Shown: piece by piece, positions 7,989-15,989 of the stretch
How the letters are laid out: each line of letters begins with the position of its first letter
Position numbering within the stretch: the first letter of the stretch is position 1
Assembly: GCA_963771905.1 (NCBI GenBank)
Contig: CAVYVI010000015.1
Location: 1-64,000 of the forward strand
DNA: 64,000 nucleotides
Reading direction: 5' to 3'
DNA from: Palsa-147 sp963771905
Lineage (GTDB): Bacteria; Acidobacteriota; Terriglobia; Acidiferrales; UBA7541
The notes under the pieces: model-generated
Seen by the model: only the letters and a program-made list of their open reading frames with translations
What the model was told of the DNA's origin: nothing
The model's database searches: none
Translations under genes and position numbers: made by a program

Positions 7989-8714
7989 TCATCGGATCGC
8001 AGCCGCGCTGCCGCTTCGCGCATCGGCTTCCTCGGCTTCGATTTGGCCGGCCTCGAGCCGAAGCTCGTCGAGTTCATATCGCGCGCGTTCCAGCTCGTAG
8101 CGTTGCCGGATCAAAATCGCCATCAACGCCAGAAGAGCGAACCAACAAAGATAAAAAACCTTCTTCATCGTCGGATCGAGGCCGGAACCCTGGCCGCCGA
8201 GCAGGACGGGCTGCGGATGCTGCGTCCGCCAGATGCGAATCGAGAAGTAAACCAGCGGCACATCGAGAAACAAAAAAATGCCGTACACCGCGGAAAAGGT
8301 CGACCGGCGCTCAGGGTCGTTAATTAAATTCCGCAGCAGCAAAAACGAAATGTAGAGCAGCCACAACACGAGCGTAGAAGTCAGCCGCGCATCCCACGTC
8401 CACCAGATACCCCACACGGGTCTCGCCCAAATGGGGCCGGTAATCAGAACGACCGTATTGAAAGCGATGCCGACTTCCGCGGCGGCCACGGCGAGCCAAT
8501 CCCAGTGCGGTTTCCGTCCGATCAGGTAACCGATATTCGCGACGAAGACGACGGTAAAAGCGATCAGCGCCGCCATGCCGCTTGGCGCATGAAAATAAAA
8601 AATCCGCTGGATCGCGTGCATCGTCGCTTCGTCCGGCGCCACGAACAGCGCGGCATACCCGGCACACACCATCAGCGCGCCCACCGCGATCGCCAGCCAT
8701 ACGTTGCCCTTCAT
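7989..8714 (-). CDS. ccmC: Haem-handling protein CcmC
   Basis: A 241-residue, six-helix membrane protein of the CcmC/CcmF/CcsA haem-handling family. The tryptophan-rich periplasmic motif WWTWDAR begins at residue 104, and His42 in FHAPSG matches one of the two external haem ligands. It loads haem onto CcmE. The ATG at 8712-8714 was preferred to the upstream TTG because it falls 10 nt after the ccmB stop and removes a non-conserved, non-membrane N-terminus. The C-terminal 40 residues are charged (Glu/Arg-rich) and longer than in typical CcmC. Confidence 0.93.
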   Translation of the reverse strand: MKGNVWLAIAVGALMVCAGYAALFVAPDEATMHAIQRIFYFHAPSGMAALIAFTVVFVANIGYLIGRKPHWDWLAVAAAEVGIAFNTVVLITGPIWARPVWGIWWTWDARLTSTLVLWLLYISFLLLRNLINDPERRSTFSAVYGIFLFLDVPLVYFSIRIWRTQHPQPVLLGGQGSGLDPTMKKVFYLCWFALLALMAILIRQRYELERARYELDELRLEAGQIEAEEADARSGSAAAIR

Positions 8715-8724
8715 CGCGACTTCA

Positions 8725-9399
8725 TCACTCCTGAAGCAGATAATCCGCCAGCAACCACGACGCTGTAAAGAAAATGACGTCGAAGCCAATCAGAAACTCC
8801 ATCCAAGTCCGGTCGAGCGCCGGCGTATCGGCGAAGAGCCCGGCCGTCGCTTCCACCGCCGCGAGCAGAAGCGGTACCAGCAGCGGAAGCAGGAGCAGCG
8901 GCAGCAGCAACTCGCGCATGCGCGCCTGCGCCGCCAGCGCAGAGAAAACCGTGCCCGTAATCGCAAGGCCGAGCGTCCCCAACACCAGCACGAGGGTCAG
9001 CCTCCCGGCCACAGGGAGCAACGTCACATTGTAAAGCACCGCGAAAACCGGAAGCAGAAGAACTTCACAGGCCGCGAGAAATATCAGATTCGCAAGAATC
9101 TTCCCGAGAAGAATGGCAAACGGCGAAACGGGCGCGAGCCGCAGCGCGTCGAGTGTATCGTTGGCATGTTCCCTCGCAAACGACGGCTGCAGCATCAGCG
9201 AACCGGCAAAGAGCAACGCGATCCACAGCAGCCCGGGACCGAAGCGTCGCGATTCGGCGACCGTGGGATCAAACGCGAAGCTGAAGAGCACCACTACGAC
9301 GAGGGCAAATATAAAAGTCGTATTCAGGAGTTCCCGCCCGCGGAATTCCGCGCGAACTTCCTTCGATACGATAATCGCGGCGGCGTGTCCCGTATCCAT
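8725..9399 (-). CDS. ccmB: Haem exporter permease CcmB
   Basis: A 224-residue, very hydrophobic protein with about six membrane helices, the size and profile of CcmB. The cytoplasmic loop AREHANDTLDALRLAP (from about residue 75) matches the conserved segment of the family. It is the permease partner of the CcmA ATPase; together they release holo-CcmE from the CcmC complex. Its ATG directly abuts the ccmA stop codon (9400-9402), so the two are translationally coupled. Confidence 0.92.
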   Translation of the reverse strand: MDTGHAAAIIVSKEVRAEFRGRELLNTTFIFALVVVVLFSFAFDPTVAESRRFGPGLLWIALLFAGSLMLQPSFAREHANDTLDALRLAPVSPFAILLGKILANLIFLAACEVLLLPVFAVLYNVTLLPVAGRLTLVLVLGTLGLAITGTVFSALAAQARMRELLLPLLLLPLLVPLLLAAVEATAGLFADTPALDRTWMEFLIGFDVIFFTASWLLADYLLQE

Positions 9400-10140
9400 T
9401 CAGTTCTCCGCCTGCAATCCGGCCAGTATCGTTTGCGGATCGCCGGCGTGGCCGGAGTCGGATTCGATCCGTCCGGCGGCGAGCCGCACAGCGCGTGTCG
9501 CCATCCGTAATACCTCGTTGCGCGCATGCGTACTCAAGACGATTGTGCAGCCGTCGTGATGAAGCGATTCCAGCGTCGCGGCAAACCATTCGCGCCCACG
9601 CACGTCCAGGCCCGACGACGGCTCGTCGAAGAGAAGCAAGCGCGGAGAATGCACCAGGGAACGCGCAATCGCGAGACGCTGGCGCATGCCCCGCGAAAAC
9701 GTCCGCACGACACTCGATGCCCGCTCGCGGAGACCACACGCCGCCAGCAGCTCGGCTGCGCGCGCCGCCGGATCGCCAACGCCGTACAGCCTCGAAAAAA
9801 AGAGCAGGTTTTCTTCCGCTGTCAATTCATCGTACAGAAGCGTGTTGTGCGCGACCATGCCGATCAAGGCTTTTACACCCGATTCGGCCTGCTGCGGCGA
9901 TCCCGGAAAATTCACGCGTCCCGCATTCGGCCGCGCCAGCAGCGCCGCGATTTTGAGCAGCGTGGTCTTCCCTGCTCCGTTCGGGCCGACGAGCGCGACG
10001 AATTCTCCCGGAAGAATTTCGAGCGAGACGCGCCGCAGCGCGAAGAGCGGGCCGTAACGCTTGTCCACCTGGTCGAAGACGATTCCCAGGCGTTCGTTTC
10101 CGTTCGATGCCGGCAATGGGATGGGCTCAGCCCCGCACAA
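9400..10140 (-). CDS. ccmA: ABC transporter ATPase CcmA
   Basis: A 246-residue ABC ATPase. Walker A GPNGAGKTT (52-60), the signature FSRGMRQRLAI and Walker B LLLFDEP followed by SSGLD are all intact. It energises release of haem-loaded CcmE. The first residues are uncertain: the frame opens at TTG (10138-10140), which overlaps the upstream gene by 14 nt, and another TTG lies eight codons later; there is no ATG before the conserved core and neither TTG has a strong ribosome site. Neighbours ccmB and ccmC fix the identity as CcmA. Confidence 0.92.
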   Translation of the reverse strand: MCGAEPIPLPASNGNERLGIVFDQVDKRYGPLFALRRVSLEILPGEFVALVGPNGAGKTTLLKIAALLARPNAGRVNFPGSPQQAESGVKALIGMVAHNTLLYDELTAEENLLFFSRLYGVGDPAARAAELLAACGLRERASSVVRTFSRGMRQRLAIARSLVHSPRLLLFDEPSSGLDVRGREWFAATLESLHHDGCTIVLSTHARNEVLRMATRAVRLAAGRIESDSGHAGDPQTILAGLQAEN

Positions 10141-11410
10141 GTTCGCGCAGCGTCTGCTCCACCTGCGTCCGCTGGCGTTGATATTCCTCGTCCGAGATGG
10201 TCCCGGCCTGATGGCGCAATTCGAGGCGAAAGATTTTTTCCTTCAGCTCGTCGAGGCTGCCGCGTACTTCACCGTCGAGTTGCGCGACCGCAGGAGCTTC
10301 CGGTCGCGGCGCACGCGGCGCGGGCGTGGGAGCCTGCACAACTCCAACATCAGCCGGAGCGGCGTTCGCGCTGGCCATTACGCCGGCCGGCCGGCGCCAC
10401 AGAAACATAACGCCCAATGAAAATAGCGCCGCGAATCCAGCGACGAGAATCCATTTCACGTTATCAAGGCGCGCCGGCATCGTCGCAACCGTCTCTCCAG
10501 AATCCGAAGCCCGCGAATTCACGGACGGATCGCCGGAAGTTTCGCCTCCGGTGCCCGTCGCCGCTTCCGCCGGTGCCGAAGACACACCCGAGACAGAAAT
10601 GGCCAGCGGCGTATTCGGCGCGACCGCGTCTCGCCCGTAAATGTTCCATCCGTCCTGTTGGCCGCCCGCCGCAAAACCGGCGCCGCTGACCTGCACTCCC
10701 GGAGGCGCAACGAGCAAAACGGTCTTCGCGGCGTACAAAGACGTCAACTCTACGCTCGCCCTATTCGCGACATAAGGCATCTGGTACGAAATGCGCACGC
10801 CGTTCTTCCCAGGGCGAAATGGAAACGCGATCGCTTGCCGATTCCCGCCTTTCTCAATCGTTCCCTGCACCACCGGCATGCCCGCCGACGACCACGCCGA
10901 AACCTGCCCCAGTTGCGCGCCTTCCGGAACGATGAAAGTAAATGTTCCGGCGTCCTTGAAAAATGCCACCGGCGGCTTCGTGTCGTTCTGCACGGTGAAC
11001 TCTTCGCCGACGAGCAGCGTCGTGCCGGACGGTTGCACGACGATATCCTGCTGGGTGACTTGGACGCTGGATTCTTTGTCGGTCGGCTCGAAAATTTCGA
11101 CGTTCACCGAAGTTGCGCCCGGCGGAACGGGCTCGTGATAATTCACGCCGCGAAACGGAACGCGCACGAGCATCGGCGCGCCGGAAATTTCCGGCCGATC
11201 GAATCGAAAGTTCCCTTGCGCGTCGGATTTAACGGTGGCGACGGGCTGCATGCCCCCTTGCAGTTGAATCAGGATGACGTCCAGATTCGCGCCGGGCTTT
11301 CCATTTGTGCCGTTATGAATCGTCCCCGTAAGCGTTCCGCCGGCGGCAGCGCCACTAAGCGAACACACCAGCGCGGAAAAGATGAGCCAGCGTGTCAACC
11401 GTATCGTCAT
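10127..11410 (-). CDS. Beta-rich membrane protein in the ccm operon, CcmI-like C-terminus
   Basis: A 427-residue protein of unknown function. It has a signal peptide (about 1-23), a carboxypeptidase-regulatory-like beta domain (about 25-110), a second beta-rich region (about 118-270), an Ala/Ser/Thr-rich linker, one membrane helix (319-338) and a cytoplasmic tail. The tail ends in an amphipathic helix pair (about 380-427) with GTISDEEY, very similar to the RAGKFSDPDY segment of the CcmI-like protein encoded just upstream. Most of the protein would be periplasmic. Its place between ccmI-like and ccmA suggests a role in presenting apocytochrome or organising the maturation complex; that is inference. 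Confidence 0.8.
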   Translation of the reverse strand: MTIRLTRWLIFSALVCSLSGAAAGGTLTGTIHNGTNGKPGANLDVILIQLQGGMQPVATVKSDAQGNFRFDRPEISGAPMLVRVPFRGVNYHEPVPPGATSVNVEIFEPTDKESSVQVTQQDIVVQPSGTTLLVGEEFTVQNDTKPPVAFFKDAGTFTFIVPEGAQLGQVSAWSSAGMPVVQGTIEKGGNRQAIAFPFRPGKNGVRISYQMPYVANRASVELTSLYAAKTVLLVAPPGVQVSGAGFAAGGQQDGWNIYGRDAVAPNTPLAISVSGVSSAPAEAATGTGGETSGDPSVNSRASDSGETVATMPARLDNVKWILVAGFAALFSLGVMFLWRRPAGVMASANAAPADVGVVQAPTPAPRAPRPEAPAVAQLDGEVRGSLDELKEKIFRLELRHQAGTISDEEYQRQRTQVEQTLRELVRG

Positions 11411-11440
11411 TCGCTCTGAATTCCCCTTGCTCTCATGCGC

Positions 11441-11779
11441 TCACGTCGTGCGCGGACGAGGCTTCCTGCTCATCGCCTGACGCGTCGCAGGCGTCGGCGC
11501 GCCGCCCGTGAACTGGTCCATTTCGGCCAGAACGCGCGCCGCTTCGGTTTCGAGCGATACCTTCATCTGTTCGTAGTCGGGGTCGGAGAATTTCCCGGCG
11601 CGATATTCAAAACGCAAATCGCGCAAATTGTCGTAAATCGTGTCGCGCCGTTCGAGAAGCTGGTCCAGCTTCGAGCGATGTTTCGCCGAATCCGAAGCAT
11701 CTGGCTCGATAAAGAAAATAAACAGAACCACAGCCGCCGCCAGCAAAACGCACGCGAGAATGATCGCCGCGCTACTCAT
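11441..11779 (-). CDS. Small CcmI-like membrane protein
   Basis: A 112-residue protein with one N-terminal helix (about 4-25), then a charged helical region containing LRDLRFEYRAGKFSDPDY and a short Pro/Arg-rich tail. The size, topology and helix pattern match the membrane-proximal part of CcmI (CycH) without its TPR domain. In Ccm systems this segment works with CcmH in apocytochrome delivery. Its ATG overlaps the ccmH stop (ATGAGTAG), so the two are translationally coupled. Confidence 0.75.
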   Translation of the reverse strand: MSSAAIILACVLLAAAVVLFIFFIEPDASDSAKHRSKLDQLLERRDTIYDNLRDLRFEYRAGKFSDPDYEQMKVSLETEAARVLAEMDQFTGGAPTPATRQAMSRKPRPRTT

Positions 11780-12275
11780 CGGGTCCCATTTCGCGCCGTG
11801 CCCGCGCTAAAAGCTCGGGCGCCACCTTCACCGGTGCTGCAACGGTCTCGTGCCTGCGCCAACGGAGCAGAATCTCGCGCACCAAAAAGAATCCGGCAAG
11901 AATCACAACGATTGGCACGATCCACATCGCCCTGTTCACGCCCTTGTCTTGCGGAACCAGCATTACGACGGCGCCATATTCCTGAACGAAGGCCTGAATC
12001 GTGAGATCGTCGGATTCATTCCGCCCGATGCGTGCGTCGATCTCTTTCAGCATGTCGTGCGAATACGTGCAGCCGACGTGATTGCACACGCCCAGCACCT
12101 GATTGCACCCGCAGACGCACATCATCCGCATGGAAAGCGCCTTGGCGCGTTCGGTCTGTTGCGCGAAAACAATCGGCGCGCACAGCAATGCAGCAATCGC
12201 CGCGCCGCTCAGCAGCGCGCGAAATCGCGTCGCAAAAAGCGCCCGCGCGAATTTCCCCACCTCAATCCTGCCCAT
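11772..12275 (-). CDS. ccmH: Cytochrome c maturation protein CcmH, Cys-rich variant
   Basis: A 167-residue protein with a signal/anchor helix (about 19-38), a cysteine-rich periplasmic domain and a C-terminal helix (about 117-135). Canonical CcmH has one redox pair in LRCxxC; here the region reads MMCVCGCNQ and continues with further cysteines, giving Cys53, 55, 57, 64 and 69. The remainder (SDDLTIQAFVQEYG, LVPQDKG) matches CcmH well. It should reduce or bind apocytochrome CxxCH thiols before haem attachment. The extra cysteines could bind a metal or change the redox chemistry. Confidence 0.85.
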   Translation of the reverse strand: MGRIEVGKFARALFATRFRALLSGAAIAALLCAPIVFAQQTERAKALSMRMMCVCGCNQVLGVCNHVGCTYSHDMLKEIDARIGRNESDDLTIQAFVQEYGAVVMLVPQDKGVNRAMWIVPIVVILAGFFLVREILLRWRRHETVAAPVKVAPELLARARREMGPDE

Positions 12276-14316
12276 GCGCCACTCCCACGGACTGCGGCAA
12301 AGGCCCGGCCGGTGCCGCCACCGGCTCGGTCGCCGCGCTCAGCACGATCACCGGCTGCCGGTTCGGCAGGAGTGCCAACAGCGTCCCAAGCACCACGATC
12401 AGTCCACCGAACCAGATGCACTTCACCAGCGGATTCAGATACGCATGAATCACCGGCCGATTGGTTTCCGGGCTTCGTCCCGCGTACACCACATAAATAT
12501 CGCGCAGCGGAGTCGATTGAATCGCAACCATCGTCTCCGTCACCTGGCTCGCGTGGAAAAATCGCCGCTCAGGGTACAAAATCATCATCGACTTTCCGTT
12601 TTTCAATACTTCGATCGTGGCCCGCTCCGAATCGTAATTCGCGTTCGAAGCCTGATCAAAATTCTGACACACGAATGTGTATGCCCCGAGCTTCATCTGC
12701 GAGCCCGCAGCCATTTCTTGCTGCACGTCGCGATTGAACGCCGATCCCATGATTCCGATAAAAATCACGGCCATTCCGAAATGAATGACGTACCCGCCGT
12801 ACCGCCGCGTGTTGCGCGTCGTCAATTGCCCGGCGGAGGCCAGCAAATTCATCCCCGAGCGCGCCGAAATCACCCGCGCCCCGCGCCAGAATTCCGACCC
12901 CACCGTCAGCGCCACGAACACGGAAAGAATCACGCACATCAGCGGATAAAATGAACGCAAGCCGAACGCGAACGCCACAATCCCCGCAAGAACGCCGCCG
13001 CCGAGCGGCCACGCAAAATTTCGCTTCAAACTGTCGAACGACGTCTTTCTCCACGCGAGCAGAGGTCCCACTCCCGTGAGAAACAGAAGAAACAGCGCGA
13101 TCGGAATGTTCACCTTGTTAAAGAACGGTGCGCCGACGCTGATCTTCGTCCCTTGCACCCATTCCGAAAGAACCGGGAACAGCGTGCCCCAAAGAACGGC
13201 GAAGCAAGCCGCAAGAAGAATCAGATTGTTGAACAGGAAGCTCGACTCCCGCGACACGAGCGAATCCAGTTGATTGTCGCTCCTCAAATAATCGCGGTTC
13301 TTCCAGTACGCAGCCAGGCAAGCCACAAAAATGATCGCGAGGAACGTCACGAACCACGTCCCGATCGACGATTCCGCAAACGCATGCACCGAACTCACCA
13401 CGCCCGACCGCGTCAATAGCGTCCCGAGTATGCACAACATGAAAGTCGTGAACACCAGCCAGATGTTCCACACTTTCATCATTCCGCGCTTTTCCTGCAT
13501 CATCACCGAATGCAGAAACGCCGTCGCCGTAATCCAGGGTAGCAGCGAGGCATTTTCGACCGGATCCCACGCCCAATACCCTCCCCAGCCAAGAACGGCG
13601 TAGGCCCAGTGCGCGCCCAGTAGAATCCCAATGCTTTGAAATCCCCACGCCACCATCGTCCAGCGCCGCGTGATTTGAATCCATTTTTCTCCGGGATAAC
13701 GCCCCAGCAGCGCCGCCATCGCAAACGCGAACGGTATCGTGAACCCGGTGTAGCCCAGGTACAGCATCGGCGGGTGAATCACCATTTCCGGATATTGCAG
13801 GAGCGGGTTCAATCCCCGGCCATCCGCCTGCGCGACCAATTGCAGCGCTCCACCTGTCCCCGCATGTCCGAGAACCGCGAACGGACTTGCAACAAAATTG
13901 TTCAGGATGAGGAAGAAAAGCTGAACGCAGCCCACCACGACGCCGACGTATGGCATCAACTCCGGGTGTTTCTTCCGGTTCAGGAAGAGCGCCAAAAACG
14001 CATAGATCGAGAGCAGCCAGCTCCAGAACAGCAGCGAACCCTGCTGGCCCGCCCAAAGCGCAGCGAATTTATAAAATGCGGGAAGCGCGCGGTTGCTGTG
14101 CTCCGCCACGTACGCCATCGAAAAATTGTCGGTGAAAAACAGGTATTCGAGAGATACGACGGCCAGCGTAACCAGGAAGAAAACGGCGATTCCCGCGTGC
14201 CGCGCGCTCTTGATCAGCAGCGGCTTGCGCGTCCGAATCGCCGCAATTCCCGCGCCCACGGCGTAAGCCGCCGCAATCAGCGCGAGCAAAAGAGAAAATG
14301 AACCAAAAATATCCAA
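12262..14316 (-). CDS. ccmF: Haem lyase subunit CcmF
   Basis: A 684-residue polytopic protein with the CcmF tryptophan-rich haem motif WGGYWAWDPVENASLLPW (244-261) and the large periplasmic loop before the last helix. It takes haem from CcmE and joins it to the reduced CxxCH of apocytochromes together with CcmH. The start is TTG (14314-14316) with AAGG 8 nt upstream; a TTG is accepted because the first membrane helix follows at once. It overlaps ccmH by 14 nt. Confidence 0.95.
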   Translation of the reverse strand: MDIFGSFSLLLALIAAAYAVGAGIAAIRTRKPLLIKSARHAGIAVFFLVTLAVVSLEYLFFTDNFSMAYVAEHSNRALPAFYKFAALWAGQQGSLLFWSWLLSIYAFLALFLNRKKHPELMPYVGVVVGCVQLFFLILNNFVASPFAVLGHAGTGGALQLVAQADGRGLNPLLQYPEMVIHPPMLYLGYTGFTIPFAFAMAALLGRYPGEKWIQITRRWTMVAWGFQSIGILLGAHWAYAVLGWGGYWAWDPVENASLLPWITATAFLHSVMMQEKRGMMKVWNIWLVFTTFMLCILGTLLTRSGVVSSVHAFAESSIGTWFVTFLAIIFVACLAAYWKNRDYLRSDNQLDSLVSRESSFLFNNLILLAACFAVLWGTLFPVLSEWVQGTKISVGAPFFNKVNIPIALFLLFLTGVGPLLAWRKTSFDSLKRNFAWPLGGGVLAGIVAFAFGLRSFYPLMCVILSVFVALTVGSEFWRGARVISARSGMNLLASAGQLTTRNTRRYGGYVIHFGMAVIFIGIMGSAFNRDVQQEMAAGSQMKLGAYTFVCQNFDQASNANYDSERATIEVLKNGKSMMILYPERRFFHASQVTETMVAIQSTPLRDIYVVYAGRSPETNRPVIHAYLNPLVKCIWFGGLIVVLGTLLALLPNRQPVIVLSAATEPVAAPAGPLPQSVGVAHGQD

Positions 14317-14334
14317 GGGATCGCCTTAGCCAGC

Positions 14335-14832
14335 TTAGATTTTGGATGGGTAGGTGGAGTCGCCCTGATTGCCTGCGGGCTGCCCCGGGCCGGCCGTCTT
14401 CGCTGTCCCTGAACCGGTCGAAGCTCCCGAGGTCGCTGGCTGCGTCGGCGACGCCTCATACTTCGAAGCGCATTTCGCCTGTATCTGCTCGGCCACAAAA
14501 CGCCCATCGGGCATCAGATTGCCTTCCACCAGGGCCTGCGCCCCATCCTTAAACGTGTCGGGCAGAGGATCCCGGCCCGCGTAGCTGACCGGCAGCGTCT
14601 TTCCCTGCTCCTCGAGAACGAAATCCACGCGGCCCGCCAGATGTTGGATCGAACCTGCACGAACGTTGCCGCCAATCCTCATCCGCTGATGCAGCGCCAT
14701 GCCCTGGAGTGTCGGCAACTCCGATAGCGTGTGGTAGTACGTCTTGCTCTGCGTAAACCCGGCGTAGGCCAACGAAAGCAACGTAACAATGATGATTCCC
14801 GAACCAACCGCAAACTTCCCGCGAGTGCTCAT
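14335..14832 (-). CDS. ccmE: Haem chaperone CcmE, CxxxY type
   Basis: A 165-residue protein with one membrane anchor (about 8-25) and the OB-fold periplasmic domain of CcmE, then a Pro/Ala/Gly-rich tail. In most bacteria haem is bound through a histidine in HxxxY; here the corresponding site reads AKCASKY, so Cys121 and Tyr125 form the CxxxY variant known from archaea and Desulfovibrio. The ATG at 14830-14832 was chosen because GGGGAGGGG stands before it; the frame upstream is non-conserved. It is the first gene of the ccm run and carries haem from CcmC to CcmF. Confidence 0.9.
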   Translation of the reverse strand: MSTRGKFAVGSGIIIVTLLSLAYAGFTQSKTYYHTLSELPTLQGMALHQRMRIGGNVRAGSIQHLAGRVDFVLEEQGKTLPVSYAGRDPLPDTFKDGAQALVEGNLMPDGRFVAEQIQAKCASKYEASPTQPATSGASTGSGTAKTAGPGQPAGNQGDSTYPSKI

Positions 14833-14870
14833 GACGCGGTTCCCCTCCCCTACCACAGTTATAAGGCGGG

Positions 14871-14879
14871 ATTGTACCA
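14871..14879 (-). promoter_or_regulatory. Possible extended -10 promoter of the ccm operon
   Basis: The minus strand reads TGGTACAAT, an extended -10 (TGn plus TACAAT, 5 of 6 bases of consensus). No good -35 is visible 17 bases upstream. It would start transcription near 14864, leaving about 32 nt before the ccmE ATG. Confidence 0.4.
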
Positions 14880-15007
14880 CACCGGAATCGACCCCCGCGC
14901 GGCCCTTCGCCGCTTCCAGTAGCATAGCCTTCAGCCTGCGCGCCGTTCCATAAATGGTTGCAACCCGTCGCACAAGCCACCGTGACCAACATAAGCAAGG
15001 AAACGCC

Positions 15008-15050
15008 GTCATCCCGAGTCCGCGGCGGCGGATCGAGGGATCTGCTGGTT
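15008..15050. repeat. Possible degenerate interspersed repeat
   Basis: The segment GTCATCCCGAG ... CGAGGGATCTGCT has the look of the short intergenic repeat I associate with acidobacterial genomes, and its two ends form an imperfect hairpin (ATCCC against GGGAT). Only one copy is in this window, so the repeat nature cannot be shown here. Confidence 0.3.
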
Positions 15051-15422
15051 CTTGCAGTGCTCGCACCCCATCTCAGTAGTTCCGCGTTTAGTCCCACATT
15101 TCTTACACGCGGCCACTGCTCAATTTCACCTTTTCCGTGCCACCATAGTTGTGTGTACAAAATGCAAATGGCCGCCAAAATCGAAGCCGTCCTACACGCC
15201 GCCGAGCCCGCCAACACGCTCGCCCGGGTTCCGCGGCGCGCCGCTCCCGTCTGCGGCCGCCATAACGTCCAAACGCACTCGCAACCCTTCCCAATAGGGG
15301 CCTCTCGAGCAGCGTCGGGCGGTCCCGGGCCTCGGGATCTACCCGCATCCCTCGGCCTCCAGTCCGTGCGAGCCTCGCATATGGACCTAGTCAGGGTTCG
15401 CCTACAAGCCCCGAAGTGACTC

Positions 15423-15451
15423 TTCTAATCGGGACGCCAATACGATTAGAA
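15423..15451. other. Perfect 9-bp inverted repeat
   Basis: TTCTAATCG (15423-15431) and CGATTAGAA (15443-15451) are exact reverse complements around 11 bases. It lies about 120 bp downstream of the [2Fe-2S] gene stop. There is no T-run, so a protein-binding site is as likely as a terminator. Confidence 0.5.
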
Positions 15452-15568
15452 ATCGCCGCAACTCACACAAAACAAATCACGGAGGTCATTTCTAACCGGA
15501 ACGAAATCGCTACCTTCGCGAGAACCGATAAGGGGCACACCGATGCGGTCTATGGAGGTGAGAGCGAC

Positions 15569-15871
15569 TTACTGCCCGAGTTTCGAGCGGAGGCAGCCAA
15601 TCAATTCAGGCGCGAGCTGCGAGATGTTCATGCCTTCCGAAACCATGAACTTGCAGCTCAGGATCGGACGCGATTGATCGTCATCAGGGAGTTGGCAATC
15701 CACCTTGCAATACTGGCATTCCTGATTCCAGCAAAATCGGCCATACGGGATTGTGTCGGGGCTGATGAACTGAAAGCAGCGCAGCACGGAATTCCGATCA
15801 GGAACAAGGAAAGTTTTCCCGAGGATATTGATTTCAACGAGTCGTTCAAATGGACGAAAAACTTCGGACAT
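15569..15871 (-). CDS. Small [2Fe-2S] ferredoxin-like protein
   Basis: A 100-residue protein with Cys47-x4-Cys52-x2-Cys55 in FCWNQECQYC and a fourth likely ligand, Cys73, in LSCKFMVSEGMNI. The layout resembles the N-terminal [2Fe-2S] domain of NuoG and formate dehydrogenase (C...CxxC...C...GM.V). Two more cysteines (32, 59) precede and follow the centre, and Cys93 is near the end. It would be a soluble electron carrier or a detached redox module. The ATG at 15869-15871 has GGGGG 11 nt upstream; an ATG three codons earlier (15880) is closer than usual to that site. No redox partner gene is adjacent. Confidence 0.65.
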   Translation of the reverse strand: MSEVFRPFERLVEINILGKTFLVPDRNSVLRCFQFISPDTIPYGRFCWNQECQYCKVDCQLPDDDQSRPILSCKFMVSEGMNISQLAPELIGCLRSKLGQ

Positions 15872-15989
15872 GGCCGCCATTCCCCCGGTGTACCTGCCTG
15901 GAGGCTACGTTAAATGACCACGGGTGGAGTGACAACCGTGCGAAATGGCGGCGTGCCTAATGCTCCAATGGCCCCGCGCCGCAAGACTG

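Larger units (their letters stand above)
14833..15568. other. 736-bp stretch without a recognisable gene
   Basis: No frame here has a believable protein; open frames on both strands are short or have random-looking composition. It contains a possible ccmE promoter near 14871, a degenerate interspersed-repeat-like segment near 15008-15050 and a perfect 9-bp inverted repeat at 15423-15451. No tRNA cloverleaf was found by eye. Confidence 0.6.

Noticed and set aside
14958..15419. 153-codon plus-strand frame in the long gap
   Set aside because: Composition looks random, with no domain or membrane pattern, and it runs through a repeat-like segment.
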